DNA of 64,000 nt from Natronolimnobius sp. AArcel1 (GCF_011043775.1 NZ_JAAKXY010000001.1:535617-599616); one strand, 5' to 3'. Shown: positions 35,429 through 44,905, counted from the first letter of the stretch. Numbers and translations: made by a program. The notes: generated by a model not told the origin, from the sequence alone.

Positions 35429-38005
35429 TTAGGAGTACGTCGACCACAGGCTGCGCACTGATAACGCCTCCTCGAGGTCTGCATCGCTCACATCCACTTC
35501 CTCGAGCGGGACGCGAACCTCCTCGCCGGGGACGAGATGGAAATAGTTGTCCGCGAAGCGACCGGGCAGTGACCGCGCCTCGAGTTCGACGAACAGCGCT
35601 GTGGAATCCGACTCCACAGTCACTGTGCCGTCGGTAACGTCGACACCGAGGTCCGGCTCCGAGAGGTCGAGGTGTTTGAACGGCTCGAAGAAGGCAAAAT
35701 CGGGGGACGACTCGACCGGCGCGTCCGTCTCGAGTGTCGACCGGACGAACACAGCGGTCGGGTCGGCATCGCCGAACGCCGAATCGGGCACTGTTGCAAC
35801 GGCGCGACTCTCTTGGGCCTCGAGCGAGACCGACTCCTCGCGAGTGAACACGCACTCGCCATCGAACGTATAGGCTTCAATCGTGAGCGTCCCCTCGAGT
35901 GGCTCGAGTCGGTCGCTGGTCACCCAGATCTCAACGGAACAGTCGCGCTCGCCGTTCTCACCGTCGGTGTTCAGGTTCAGTTCTTTCTCGCCGTCGTCGA
36001 GACCTGGCCGGACCGACGAGACCAGTACGGGCTCGTAGAAGCGTTTCGCCATGTAGTGGAGCACCTTCCACTCGCCGCCGTACTCAATCGACGACCACGA
36101 GGCGCAGGGCCAGAGGTCGTTGAGTTGCCAGTACAGCGTTCCCATGCAGTACGGTTTCAGCCGCCGCCAGTGCTCGATGGCCGTCTGCATCGCCAGTCCC
36201 TGCTGGACCTGACTGAGGTAGACGAGATCGTCGAATTCGAAGGGCACACGGAAGTGATCCGCCATTCGCTGGAGAATGCGCTTGTTCCCACCGGGATTGC
36301 GCTGGTGGTGTTCCATGATCGGCGCGGTCGGATTCAGTTGATCGTCCGGAACAACTGTTGAAAGCAGGTCACTCGAGGCAAAGGACTGATAGCCGAACTC
36401 GGAGACAAACCGCGGTTTTACGGTCAGATAGTCTGCGAAGGGCTCGCCATCGTGCCAGACATCCCAGTAGTGAATGTCGCCGCGAGAGTGGTCGTGTGGC
36501 TCGAGTTCGCCGGTGTCTGCAAAGAGGCCGCCGCTCGAGGGCGATCCCGGCCAGAACGTTCTGGATGGGTCTTCCGCGGCGACGACGGGCGCAATCGTCT
36601 GGTCATTGAGGCGCTCGTAATCGGTGTAGAACGCCTCGATGTGTGGATTGTCGTCGAACCAGTTGACCAGCGACATTTCGTTTTCGTTGTTCCCACACCA
36701 GAGCGCGAGCGAGGGGTGGTTTGCGAGCCGACGCACCTGATAGCGAACCTCCGCTTCGACAGAGTCGAGGAACTCGTCGCTTGCGGGGTACAGCGCACAT
36801 GAGAACATGAAATCCTGCCAGACGAGCACTCCGAGTTCGTCACACAGATCGTAGAACCGCTCGAGTTCGTAGTAGCTGCCGCCCCAGACCCGGATCATGT
36901 TCATATTCGCCGCGACAGCACTCGAGAGGAGTTCTTCGTAGTCTTTGTCGTCGACGCGGCCACGCAGCGTCTCGGTCGGAATCCAGTTAGCCCCCTTCGC
37001 GTAGATTCGGTTGCCGTTGACCGCGAACGCGAACGTCTCGCCGCCGTCCTCGGTCGGCTCTCTCACGAGTTCGAGGTCACGAAAGCCGATTCGGTCGGTG
37101 ACGGTGTGGGCGGCCGCTCCATTCCGAAGCGTCACCTCGAGCGTCGACAGTGGCTGCTCGCCGTAGCCGTTCGGCCACCACAGGTCGGGGTCGGAGACGG
37201 TGAGTGCTATCGTCGCCTCGTCCTCGCCTGATGCAAGCGTCACCTCCCGCGTCGCCCGTTCGCCGTCGAGATTGGCCTCGAGCTGGTAGGTCCCGCCTGT
37301 TGGCGCGTCCGTACCGACGCGAATCGAGAGTGTGACATCGCCGTCCTCGTGATGGGTCTGTTCGGTCGTCGTATAGGAAATTTGGGGGCTCGAGTAGCCG
37401 ACGATTCGGATATCGCGCCAGATGCCGACGCCGGGGAGACACGGCCCCCAGTCCCAGCCGAAGTGATACTGTGCCTTCCGGATGAAGTTTCGTCCCGGCT
37501 GGTCGACCGGGTAGCGAAGCAGTGGCACGTCGTAGGGATACTCGTCTCGCTGGGCGGCCGCGTACTCGACTGGTGAACGAAACCGGACCGCAATTCGGTT
37601 TTCGCCGGGCTCGAGCACCTCGGAAAGATCGAACGTGTATCGGCGATGCATGTTGTCCGTCTCGCCGACCGTCGTCCCATTGACTGCGATTTCGGCGACC
37701 GTATCGATGCCGAGACACTCGAGCTCGAGTCGATCGTGGGTAAGCAGTGACTCGCCGACGTCGAACGTCCGCTGGTACACCCAGTCCGTTTTGCCGACCC
37801 ACTGGTGAGTGAGTTCGTTGTCACCGTCGTAGGGATCCGAAATGATGCCGGCGTCGAAGAGATCAGTGTAGACATCGCCCGGTACAGTGGCGCGTACCCA
37901 TTCGGTAGCTTCAGCGATATCTGCGTCTGCTGCCCGAAACTGCCAGGTACCAGTGAGTGAACGGTGACTGTGCTGTTGCGTCCGTGTCGGATCAGATCGT
38001 GCCAT
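35429..38005 (-). CDS. Glycoside hydrolase family 2 beta-mannosidase
   Basis: An 858-aa GH2 enzyme cleaving terminal beta-mannose from manno-oligosaccharides. Sugar-binding domain RSLTGTWQFRAADADI...WVRATVPGDVYTDLF, immunoglobulin-like domain (about 195-300), and a (beta/alpha)8 domain with acid/base Glu in LWCGNNENEM (about 437) and nucleophile Glu in FVSEFGYQSF (about 535). No signal peptide, so it acts inside the cell on imported sugar. The ATG at 38005 is preferred to the TTG at 38014. No TATA box is close by. The beta-mannosidase branch is inferred from domain order and the VPGDVYTDL motif. Confidence 0.9.
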   Translation of the reverse strand: MARSDPTRTQQHSHRSLTGTWQFRAADADIAEATEWVRATVPGDVYTDLFDAGIISDPYDGDNELTHQWVGKTDWVYQRTFDVGESLLTHDRLELECLGIDTVAEIAVNGTTVGETDNMHRRYTFDLSEVLEPGENRIAVRFRSPVEYAAAQRDEYPYDVPLLRYPVDQPGRNFIRKAQYHFGWDWGPCLPGVGIWRDIRIVGYSSPQISYTTTEQTHHEDGDVTLSIRVGTDAPTGGTYQLEANLDGERATREVTLASGEDEATIALTVSDPDLWWPNGYGEQPLSTLEVTLRNGAAAHTVTDRIGFRDLELVREPTEDGGETFAFAVNGNRIYAKGANWIPTETLRGRVDDKDYEELLSSAVAANMNMIRVWGGSYYELERFYDLCDELGVLVWQDFMFSCALYPASDEFLDSVEAEVRYQVRRLANHPSLALWCGNNENEMSLVNWFDDNPHIEAFYTDYERLNDQTIAPVVAAEDPSRTFWPGSPSSGGLFADTGELEPHDHSRGDIHYWDVWHDGEPFADYLTVKPRFVSEFGYQSFASSDLLSTVVPDDQLNPTAPIMEHHQRNPGGNKRILQRMADHFRVPFEFDDLVYLSQVQQGLAMQTAIEHWRRLKPYCMGTLYWQLNDLWPCASWSSIEYGGEWKVLHYMAKRFYEPVLVSSVRPGLDDGEKELNLNTDGENGERDCSVEIWVTSDRLEPLEGTLTIEAYTFDGECVFTREESVSLEAQESRAVATVPDSAFGDADPTAVFVRSTLETDAPVESSPDFAFFEPFKHLDLSEPDLGVDVTDGTVTVESDSTALFVELEARSLPGRFADNYFHLVPGEEVRVPLEEVDVSDADLEEALSVRSLWSTYS

Positions 38006-38304
38006 GGTTGCCAAGTAGCGCCGGTCTGCCGCGATCGCGCCACGGCAGACAAACTGGAATCATCCGCTGTTCCGGCTGTATCGTCTCTATACACCACCAG
38101 GCCACATACAAATATGTTATGAGGTGCATAGAACAACAGTGTTTGAGATAGTCAAAGTGACTGTCGTGAGAGAAGTAGCCTCCTCGAGACGCTTGTGAAA
38201 ACCGCCAACAGTCGGGGAACAGTCATCTACCATGGCGATTGCCTACGACGTGCAACCAGTCAGTCGGCGACAGTGGTTTCACATCATCAAACCTCTCGAA
38301 CTGA
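38006..38304. other. Intergenic region between IclR and GH2 genes
   Basis: 299 bp with no supported gene. AT-rich CATACAAATATGTTATG near 38104-38120 and a TTTGA-N5-TCAAA repeat near 38140 are candidate control elements for the GH2 gene. Confidence 0.4.
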
Positions 38305-39108
38305 CTACTGCGGAACGTTCTCTTCCCACTCAGAGTAGGTCGTATTCACTTCCACGACACCGACGATGTTCTGCAATTGATTTGGGATTGTCGTCGAGAA
38401 TCGATCACCGGTGAGTCGCGACGTTGGCCCAGAGACACTGATCGCACCCAACAGTTCGTCGGATCGATTCGTAATCGACACCGCGACACAGCGAACACCC
38501 TCGTGTCGTTCCTCATCGTCAAACGCTACATCGCGGGCGCGAATCTCCTCGAGTTCAGCCACCAACTCATCGCGGTCCATAATCGTCTCCGGCGTAAACG
38601 CTCGCAACTCGAGGTCATCGAGCAAGGCCTCTACACGCTGTGCCGGTAACGCAGCCAGAAACGCCTTCCCAGCGGCCGTACAGTGCAGTTCCTCGACTTG
38701 ACCGACGTACGAACGAGCCTGATCGACGTGTGCACCAGTCGACTGATACAGCGTAATTCCGCGCCCGCGTTGCTCGACAGCGAGTCGAACCTCTTCGCCC
38801 GTCTCGGCGGCCAGTCTGTCTACATCGTTTTTCGCCAGCTGATAGAGTCGCTGTCCTGCCCTCGCCTGGCCGCCGTAGGTTAGAAACTGCAGCCCAAGTC
38901 GGTAGCGGCCATTTGTTTTCTCGAGGCAGTTGTACAACTCGAGGGTCTTCACGTAGTGATGTGCCGTACTCTTTGACATCCCAATATCGGACGCGATTTC
39001 GGTTACTCCGGCTTCCTCGCGGCGACGAATCGACTCGAGGATCTCGAGCATCGTCTCGATCGATTTGATCGTTTTCCCCGTCTCCGACCCCGAGCGTTGG
39101 TCGTTCAT
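38305..39108 (-). CDS. IclR-family regulator of the sugar block
   Basis: A 267-aa regulator: winged HTH (KTIKSIETMLEILESIRR, then VTEIASDIGMSKSTAHHYVKTL, about 12-65) and an IclR effector domain (about 85-255) with CTAAGKAFLAALP and GAISVSGPTSRL. The start at MNDQRSG is 28 nt from a TATA box, while the ATG at 39123 would be only 12 nt away. It sits between a dehydrogenase and the GH2 beta-mannosidase on the same strand and probably controls this set. The effector is unknown. Confidence 0.88.
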   Translation of the reverse strand: MNDQRSGSETGKTIKSIETMLEILESIRRREEAGVTEIASDIGMSKSTAHHYVKTLELYNCLEKTNGRYRLGLQFLTYGGQARAGQRLYQLAKNDVDRLAAETGEEVRLAVEQRGRGITLYQSTGAHVDQARSYVGQVEELHCTAAGKAFLAALPAQRVEALLDDLELRAFTPETIMDRDELVAELEEIRARDVAFDDEERHEGVRCVAVSITNRSDELLGAISVSGPTSRLTGDRFSTTIPNQLQNIVGVVEVNTTYSEWEENVPQ

Positions 39109-39130
39109 ACTTCTTTCATCCATGGGCGAG

Positions 39131-39138
39131 TACAAATA
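39131..39138 (-). promoter_or_regulatory. TATA box of the sugar-block IclR gene
   Basis: Minus-strand CTTATTTG centred about 28 nt before the ATG at 39108. It decides the start. Confidence 0.55.
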
Positions 39139-39160
39139 AGTGCTGGGCGTTGGGAACCGA

Positions 39161-40240
39161 CTACGTCTCGGTCTCTGTGTAGATGCGATCGACGCCGCGT
39201 TGGGTCGTGAGTGCCTGTCGAACATTACACTGCTCTGGGCGTGTCTCAGTGACGACCGTCTCGAGGAACGTTGCAAGTTCATCACGGAAAGGATCGTTCT
39301 GCTCGCAAACGATTTCTGAGTTAACGAAGTGGTCGGCCGCACCACCACGCACTTCATACAGCGTGAGGTCGTTTCGTTGATCGATCCACGGATCGATCTC
39401 GTCTAAAGTGTTCGTAATATCGAGCGACGCACCTGCTTCCGTCCCTCGAACGTCGTAGGAGTGAACTGATTCGGCGTTCGTTGCCCATGCAACCTCGATA
39501 CTCGCTGTACAGTCATTTTCGAACTCGAGGAACGTATGCACCGAGTCTTCGACATCGTACATCCGCGCCTCGCCATCTTCACCCCACATCTCCAGATAGG
39601 AGTAGTCCTCTCGCGGCCCAAATTCCGAATTCGATTGACCAAGAACGTTGTCGATTGCTGGCCAGCCACAAAAGTACAGCACCATATCCAGCGCGTGGCT
39701 GCCGAGGTCCATGAGTGCGCCGCCACCAGCAATCTCTCGAGACGTGTACCACGTGCCACGCCCCGGCACCCCGCGCCGGCGAATATATTTCGCCTGAATG
39801 TGGGTAATATCGCCGAGGTAGCCCTGGTCGATGTAGTCTTTCAACACAGTGCAGGGATTGCGAAATCGGTGGTGATAGCCGACCATGCACACCCGTTCCG
39901 TCCGTTCAGCGACCTGTGCAATGCGTTCTGCACTCTCGACGGTATGTGCCAGTGGCTTCTCGAGTAACACGTCCAGGCCGGCCTCGAGCGCTTTCGTCGC
40001 GACGGGTTCGTGAAATTTCGTCGGCGACGAGATGATCACGGCGTCGATTGGTTCGTCAAACAGATTTGACGGGTGCTCGAACGTCTCCGTTTCAAACTCC
40101 GCAGCGAAGTCAGCCCGGATCGTCGGGTCCGCATCAGCCCCCAGCACGTCGTGACCTAACTCTTGAAGCGCCCGCGAGTGTCGCGTTCCGTGGCTTCCCA
40201 GCCCCACGATCCCGATCGTTAGTTGCTGCCGATCGTCCAT
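39161..40240 (-). CDS. Gfo/Idh/MocA-family oxidoreductase
   Basis: A 359-aa dehydrogenase distinct from the one at 32524. Rossmann loop IGIVGLGSHGTRHSRAL (about 9-25), lysine in LLEKPLAHTVESAER (about 95), and the catalytic-region ALMDLGSHALDMVLYFCGWP (about 175-195). NAD(P)-linked oxidation of a sugar or cyclitol is the family role. It lies just upstream of the IclR gene (52 bp) and has its own TATA box. Confidence 0.87.
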   Translation of the reverse strand: MDDRQQLTIGIVGLGSHGTRHSRALQELGHDVLGADADPTIRADFAAEFETETFEHPSNLFDEPIDAVIISSPTKFHEPVATKALEAGLDVLLEKPLAHTVESAERIAQVAERTERVCMVGYHHRFRNPCTVLKDYIDQGYLGDITHIQAKYIRRRGVPGRGTWYTSREIAGGGALMDLGSHALDMVLYFCGWPAIDNVLGQSNSEFGPREDYSYLEMWGEDGEARMYDVEDSVHTFLEFENDCTASIEVAWATNAESVHSYDVRGTEAGASLDITNTLDEIDPWIDQRNDLTLYEVRGGAADHFVNSEIVCEQNDPFRDELATFLETVVTETRPEQCNVRQALTTQRGVDRIYTETET

Positions 40241-40263
40241 AGAACCCTCGAGTAACGCAGACG

Positions 40264-40270
40264 AAATAAA
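40264..40270 (-). promoter_or_regulatory. TATA box of the Gfo/Idh/MocA gene
   Basis: Minus-strand TTTATTT centred 27 nt before the ATG at 40240. Confidence 0.5.
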
Positions 40271-40878
40271 GGTTCAGCATCACGTACCATACTTGGCGTG
40301 ACCACTCATCGCAGTACCGAACCGGCGCACTGGTGCAGGGTGCTCGCACACAATCGTCGGTTCCTGTGCAGTTTGTTTGATGATATCAAAACAGCAATTG
40401 GCCAAGTGAACGCAACCTCGAGTCGAGCGTCGCTCGAGAAGTGAATTACAGTTGTATAGTTGTAAACGGAAGCCGAATAGTCGTTGGAGAGATTCCGGCG
40501 GACGAAAAGACAGGCTGTCGGTCTGTTCACGAGGCAATTATGAGGTCAATCGTATATATTTCAACCATAATATATTTTGTCCTTTTTATCGGAGCAAAAT
40601 ACTATCTGTGAAGAAAAGAAGAGACATAGCTCAAACAGGGAGTAGCCAGCATATTGTCCCCTAACTGGACCATAGTGCTGTTCTTGTTGCACCATCATAG
40701 CGAAATGGAAAGTAAGGCAAGTTTTCAGTTGTATCACCAGAGACCCCATTTAACGTGCCCTATAGTCATCTCTGGTGGGTTTCTGGCTATCCACACACAT
40801 ATTATAATCTGTTTTATATTTCCTACCACTCATATATTAGGATTTGGTATTTAATCATCTCCGGCTCACCAAACGAGT

Positions 40879-40887
40879 GTTTATTAC
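40879..40887 (+). promoter_or_regulatory. TATA box of the E1-alpha gene
   Basis: GTTTATTAC centred 27 nt before the ATG at 40910. Confidence 0.55.
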
Positions 40888-40909
40888 AACTGCCTCCGAT
40901 CGTGGGTAC

Positions 40910-42037
40910 ATGTCACAGGCTTCGCTCGAGTCAGTCGTCTTCGACCGAGCGCCGTGCGACCAGTTGCAGGTGCTCGATACGGACGGCAACGTCGTCAGTC
41001 CCGAACTCGAGCCAGTACTCGAGGATGAAACGCTTCGGGCGATGTATCGTGATATGCGCTTTGCACGGCGATTCGACGAACGAGCGATTAGTCTCCAGCG
41101 GCAGGGGCGAGTTGGAACGTACGCCTCGCTTGCGGGCCAGGAAGGGTCACAGATTGGGTCGACGTATGCACTTGCGGATGCGGATTTGCTCTCCTATCAG
41201 TACCGCGAGCACGGTGCGGTAATCGCACGGGGACTTCCGTGGGAGTATCTGTTATACTGGCTCGGCCACGAAGCCGGAAACGCTGCGCTTGCCGACCTCG
41301 AGATCTTTCCGCTCAATATTTCGATTGGGGCGCACCTTCCCCACGTCGTTGGCTGGTCGTGGGCGGCACAGTTGAAAGACGATGATCGCGTCGGTGTTGT
41401 CCACTTCGGCGATGGGGCGACCTCCGAGGGCGACTTCCACGAGGCGCTCAACTTCGCTGGCGTCTTTGACACACCAACGATTTTCGTCTGTAACAACAAC
41501 CAGTGGGCGATTTCGGTTCCACGAAAGGCACAGACCGCGAGCCAGACGATCGCGCAGAAAGCACACGCCTACGGCTTCGAGGGCGTTCAGGTCGATGGCA
41601 TGGATCCGCTCGCCTGTTACGTTGTCACACAGGCCGCACGAGCAAAGGCGCTCGAGCCGACCGATGGGCGCGCCCGACCGACACTTATTGAAGCCGTCCA
41701 GTACCGCTACGGCGCACACACGACAGCTGACGATCCATCCGCATACCGCGACGAAGCCGAGGTCGAGCGGTGGCGAAAGCGGGATCCGATTGACCGCTTC
41801 GAATCGTATCTTCGTGGACGGGACCTCCTCGATGACGGCCAGATAGAGACGATCGAAGCCAACATCGAATCGACCCTCTCTGAACTGATCGAACGCGCCG
41901 AAGCGGTGACAGCCGATCCACGGGCGATCTTTGAACACGTCTACGACACGCCGACACAACGACTCGAGCGCCAGCGGAAGACCCTCGAGCAGTACAGAGC
42001 CGAACACGGCGACGAACGGTTACTCGAGGACGAGTAA
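40910..42037 (+). CDS. 2-oxoacid dehydrogenase E1 component, alpha subunit
   Basis: This 375-aa thiamine-diphosphate enzyme subunit decarboxylates pyruvate or branched-chain 2-oxo acids as alpha2beta2 with an E1-beta. The TPP motif runs from GDGATSEGDFHEAL to NNNQWAIS (about 167-200), with RYGAHTTADDP near 265. The ATG at 40910 is 27 nt from a TATA box. No E1-beta, E2 or E3 gene follows, so the partner must be elsewhere or the protein has another role. Branched-chain use is suggested by neighbouring acyl-CoA genes, not by sequence. Confidence 0.87.
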   Translation: MSQASLESVVFDRAPCDQLQVLDTDGNVVSPELEPVLEDETLRAMYRDMRFARRFDERAISLQRQGRVGTYASLAGQEGSQIGSTYALADADLLSYQYREHGAVIARGLPWEYLLYWLGHEAGNAALADLEIFPLNISIGAHLPHVVGWSWAAQLKDDDRVGVVHFGDGATSEGDFHEALNFAGVFDTPTIFVCNNNQWAISVPRKAQTASQTIAQKAHAYGFEGVQVDGMDPLACYVVTQAARAKALEPTDGRARPTLIEAVQYRYGAHTTADDPSAYRDEAEVERWRKRDPIDRFESYLRGRDLLDDGQIETIEANIESTLSELIERAEAVTADPRAIFEHVYDTPTQRLERQRKTLEQYRAEHGDERLLEDE

Positions 42038-42110
42038 ACTGCCGCGATTGTATATAAAGCGTACACGGGGACAGGCAAGAGGCTATCCGAGTCTCGTTCA
42101 GAGTGAGAAT

Positions 42111-42635
42111 ATGCAACTCGAGGAGCAACGACGGGAGACACAGACGGAGGCGACGCCAAATGCGGCCGCGTGGCACGGGACAGTGCCGAGCGCGCTCGAC
42201 GTGCGCGTGCTTGGATTGGTCGGTGTCGTCGCAGCGCTGGCAGCCTCGCTGAATATTCCGTTTGGTGGGGGAGCGATGGCAGCCGGTGCGTTCGTCGTCA
42301 TCGCAGCAGGCGGCGCTGTCGTTCATATACTTGGTGAGCGGAAACTCCGGCGAATTACGGCCGGACTGGTCGAACGCTGGGTCGATGCTGGCGGGCAGAT
42401 CACAGACGTAACGCGCTCGTCCGACGGGTTACAGACGAAGTGGACCGTCGAGACGCCAGACGGTGACATCGTCATCGGCGGGCTCGCATTGGTGCCGATT
42501 GCTCGTCTTTCGGTCGAGTGGCAGGGCGTCGGCGATACGATGGACGCGAGTGACGCCGAGGAGAATCTGGACAAACTCGCTGCCGGACTGTACAAGGAAA
42601 TCTTCGCGATTGGGTCGGCCCCACAACGACCCTGA
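42111..42635 (+). CDS. Membrane-anchored protein of unknown function
   Basis: A 174-aa protein: a polar N-terminus, two hydrophobic helices (about 30-45 and 52-72), and a soluble domain beginning ERKLRRITAGLVERWVDAGG that ends with a helical tail. The frame before 42111 overlaps the E1-alpha gene. A TATA-like TATATAAAG near 42050-42058 implies a leader of about 30 nt. Function unknown. Confidence 0.7.
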   Translation: MQLEEQRRETQTEATPNAAAWHGTVPSALDVRVLGLVGVVAALAASLNIPFGGGAMAAGAFVVIAAGGAVVHILGERKLRRITAGLVERWVDAGGQITDVTRSSDGLQTKWTVETPDGDIVIGGLALVPIARLSVEWQGVGDTMDASDAEENLDKLAAGLYKEIFAIGSAPQRP

Positions 42636-42843
42636 GACCGACCAAAAACAGCGCTTTCTCGCGAATCGATTCGAGCCTCGAGACGGATGGCAAACAGCCT
42701 CGTCGTCGTGATATTTTGTACACTAGTAACGGACAACACAATGGTTGTTGAGACACATCATCCACAGGCGACTCCTAACAGACATTCGCTTGAGAGTAAC
42801 ATTTATATTGGCAGACATTGTCACACACGTCTGTGAAAGCCGT

Positions 42844-42987
42844 ATGAAACGATGGGAAAGCAACTACGAATGCAAAGAATGCGAGATAACGGTTCATCCC
42901 GTTTCGTACCGTGCCGCCTGTCCCGACTGTGGCGAACCGCTACAGACGAGCGGCAGAACACCCTCGAGGTCGAGCTACGGTAGCTAA
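42844..42987 (+). CDS. Small rubrerythrin-like zinc-ribbon protein (47 aa)
   Basis: Starts MKRWESNYECKECEITVHP and carries two CxxC knuckles (CKEC, CPDC), like the protein at 3517-3657 but without an adjacent dehydrogenase. A TATA-like ATTTATATT near 42800 lies 40 nt upstream. Stand-alone and function unknown. Confidence 0.68.
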   Translation: MKRWESNYECKECEITVHPVSYRAACPDCGEPLQTSGRTPSRSSYGS

Positions 42988-43171
42988 AGTAGTCAGTGCC
43001 AGCATGGACGTCCGAATCGCATCCGACTGTGCAATCGGTATCCAGCAGTGGCAGGTGTTCCGATGACACCGCCACAGTGGAAGTCGACCCCGTACTGGAT
43101 GACAGTCAGTACCGGCGACGAGTAGTCAGATTCAACCGCGAACCGGTACGACAGACCACGTGGTACGTTCG

Positions 43172-43531
43172 TTAGTCATCTGCGTCGTCCTCGCGGTCCG
43201 TCCAGAACTCGAACGACCGACCAGGTGCGAACACATCGAGTCCGACCGCCCGCTCGTCGCCCGTGTTTTCGACCGCATGCGATTCCCAGGCGTCGAGCCA
43301 GACGGAATCGTACTGCTCGAACGTCACCGATTCGTCTTCGGTTCGAACAGTCAGTTCGCCCTCGAGACAGAAACAGACCTGCTCGTGTTCGTGGTCGTGC
43401 ATCGGCGAACTGTGGCCTGGGGGTTTCTCGAACCACTCGAAACTAAAGCGGTCGCTCCCGGCTAACGCTGCGCGTTGCCACCCGGCGTCGGGTTCGTACG
43501 TCTCAGCGTCGTCGAACGAAACTGGCTCCAT
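43172..43531 (-). CDS. Single-domain cupin
   Basis: A 119-aa cupin_2 barrel. Metal-site motif 1 SPMHDHEHEQVCFCLEGEL (about 40-58) supplies two His and one Glu, and motif 2 ESHAVENTG (about 84) another His. Relatives are sugar isomerases, oxygenases or binding proteins. The ATG lies 3 bp after the SDR stop, so the two are co-transcribed and may share a substrate. Confidence 0.8.
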   Translation of the reverse strand: MEPVSFDDAETYEPDAGWQRAALAGSDRFSFEWFEKPPGHSSPMHDHEHEQVCFCLEGELTVRTEDESVTFEQYDSVWLDAWESHAVENTGDERAVGLDVFAPGRSFEFWTDREDDADD

Positions 43532-43534
43532 CCG

Positions 43535-44323
43535 TTAGAGGTTCGACCCGGTCGTGCCGCCGTCGATGACGATGCTCTGGCCGTTAATGAAGCCAGACTG
43601 TGGCGAGGAGAGGAACGCGACGGTGTTGCCCAGTTCCATCGGATCGCCGACGCGCTCGAGTGGGTTGGTCGCCCAACTTGCCAGTCCCTCCTCGTAGGAG
43701 TCGTACTCGCCACGCTCGACGCCCTGGTCGACGAGTTCCTCGATACGAGCCGTCTCGTGTGGGCCGGGAAGCACTGCGTTCGCCCGAACGTCTGGCGCGA
43801 ATTCCTGAGAGAGCGTCTTCTCGAGGCCGATGACGCTCATCCGGACCGAGTTCGAGAGGACGAGGCTGTCGATTGCCTCCTTGACGCTGCGGGAGGTGAT
43901 GTTGACCATCGTGCCGCCATCGCCGTCTTTCAGGTGTGGCTCGGCTTCGCGAGCGAGGCGGACGACGCTCATCACGAGCAGGTCGTAGGCCTGATACCAG
44001 TCGTCGTCATCGGTCTCGAGGAACGGGCCGGATGGCGGGCCGCCGGCGCTGGTGACGAGGTGGTCGAGGCCACCGAACTCGTCGACAGTTGTCTCGACAA
44101 GTGTTTTGATATCGTCTTCGTCGGTGAGATCAGCCGGCTGGGCGACGACCTCGCCCGTTGCAACGTCTTCGATTTCGGCTTTCGCTTCGGCGAGTTGGTC
44201 CTCATCGCGGCCGTTGATGACGACGTTGACTCCTTCGCGAGCCAGCGCCGTTGCCGAGGCCTTGCCGAGTCCACTCGAGGAAGCTGTTACCAGTGCCGCG
44301 TTGCCGTCGATTTGCAGATCCAT
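43535..44323 (-). CDS. SDR-family oxidoreductase lacking the Tyr-Lys pair
   Basis: A 262-aa Rossmann enzyme with cofactor loop TASSSGLGKA (about 12-21), NAG-like SAGG (about 92) and a C-terminal GQSIVIDGGT. The usual YxxxK is replaced: the segment after ITSRSVKEAIDS reads LVLSNSVRMSV, with Leu/Ser and Arg at the active positions. Catalysis must differ from standard 3-oxoacyl-ACP reductase chemistry, or rely on other residues. TATA-like minus-strand CTTTTTCG is about 30 nt upstream. It is operonic with the cupin. Confidence 0.83.
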   Translation of the reverse strand: MDLQIDGNAALVTASSSGLGKASATALAREGVNVVINGRDEDQLAEAKAEIEDVATGEVVAQPADLTDEDDIKTLVETTVDEFGGLDHLVTSAGGPPSGPFLETDDDDWYQAYDLLVMSVVRLAREAEPHLKDGDGGTMVNITSRSVKEAIDSLVLSNSVRMSVIGLEKTLSQEFAPDVRANAVLPGPHETARIEELVDQGVERGEYDSYEEGLASWATNPLERVGDPMELGNTVAFLSSPQSGFINGQSIVIDGGTTGSNL

Positions 44324-44396
44324 ATCGTTCGTACACCGCCGCGAGAGAACGAAAAAGATTGTCGTTGCGGTAAGGGGACGTTCGCGAGCAGCGTAC

Positions 44397-44705
44397 CTAT
44401 CGGCCGGCGATGATCCCGCCGTGGCTGTGCTCGCCTCGGATGCGATAGAGCAGAAAGTAGATCCCGACGGTACCAAGCGTCAGGAGCAAGAATCCGCCGG
44501 CAAATGCAGTGAACACGATGGCGATCTCGCGGACCGCGGCCGATGCAGGACCACCGGCGACGTAGATGGCACCGACGATCAGTGCGAGGACGCTCGTCAC
44601 ACTCGTCGCAATGATCGCACTCGAGGCAAGGATATCGACGACTCTGTGTGAGCATCGCAGTCCGAGGTCGACGTAGGCTCGAGTGTGTGGGCGCCGTTCA
44701 CTCAT
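44397..44705 (-). CDS. Small membrane protein (three hydrophobic helices)
   Basis: A 102-aa protein starting MSERRPHTRAYVDLGL, with hydrophobic segments at about 25-47, 58-80 and 80-92 and a short polar end. The extension to 44894 lies in AT-rich promoter sequence. Function unknown. Confidence 0.62.
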   Translation of the reverse strand: MSERRPHTRAYVDLGLRCSHRVVDILASSAIIATSVTSVLALIVGAIYVAGGPASAAVREIAIVFTAFAGGFLLLTLGTVGIYFLLYRIRGEHSHGGIIAGR

Positions 44706-44905
44706 GGACACCGGACTCGAGCAGAGGTGGTTGGATGTGCGGGTGGAGGCGGGGACCGATGGACATAGGGTTATTTGTTGGTACTCGTGACAACCATATA
44801 AAATTATAGTTCGATAATCAGTACCAGTAACTGCTGATCGGCAGGGAACCAACACCACACAGCACGCAAGAGCGTCTCGCTGAACGACTGTCACCCCGGC
44901 GCGGA

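Larger units (their letters stand above)
40241..40909. other. Gene-poor AT-richer gap between sugar and acyl-CoA blocks
   Basis: About 670 bp with no supported gene. Visible elements: TTTGAT-GAT-ATCAAA (40376-40390), a near-perfect repeat TCGAGCG-T-CGCTCGA (40423-40437), tandem GTTGTA copies near 40451-40463, and long A/T runs from 40550 to 40860. The short ORFs here have unhaloarchaeal composition. Confidence 0.5.
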
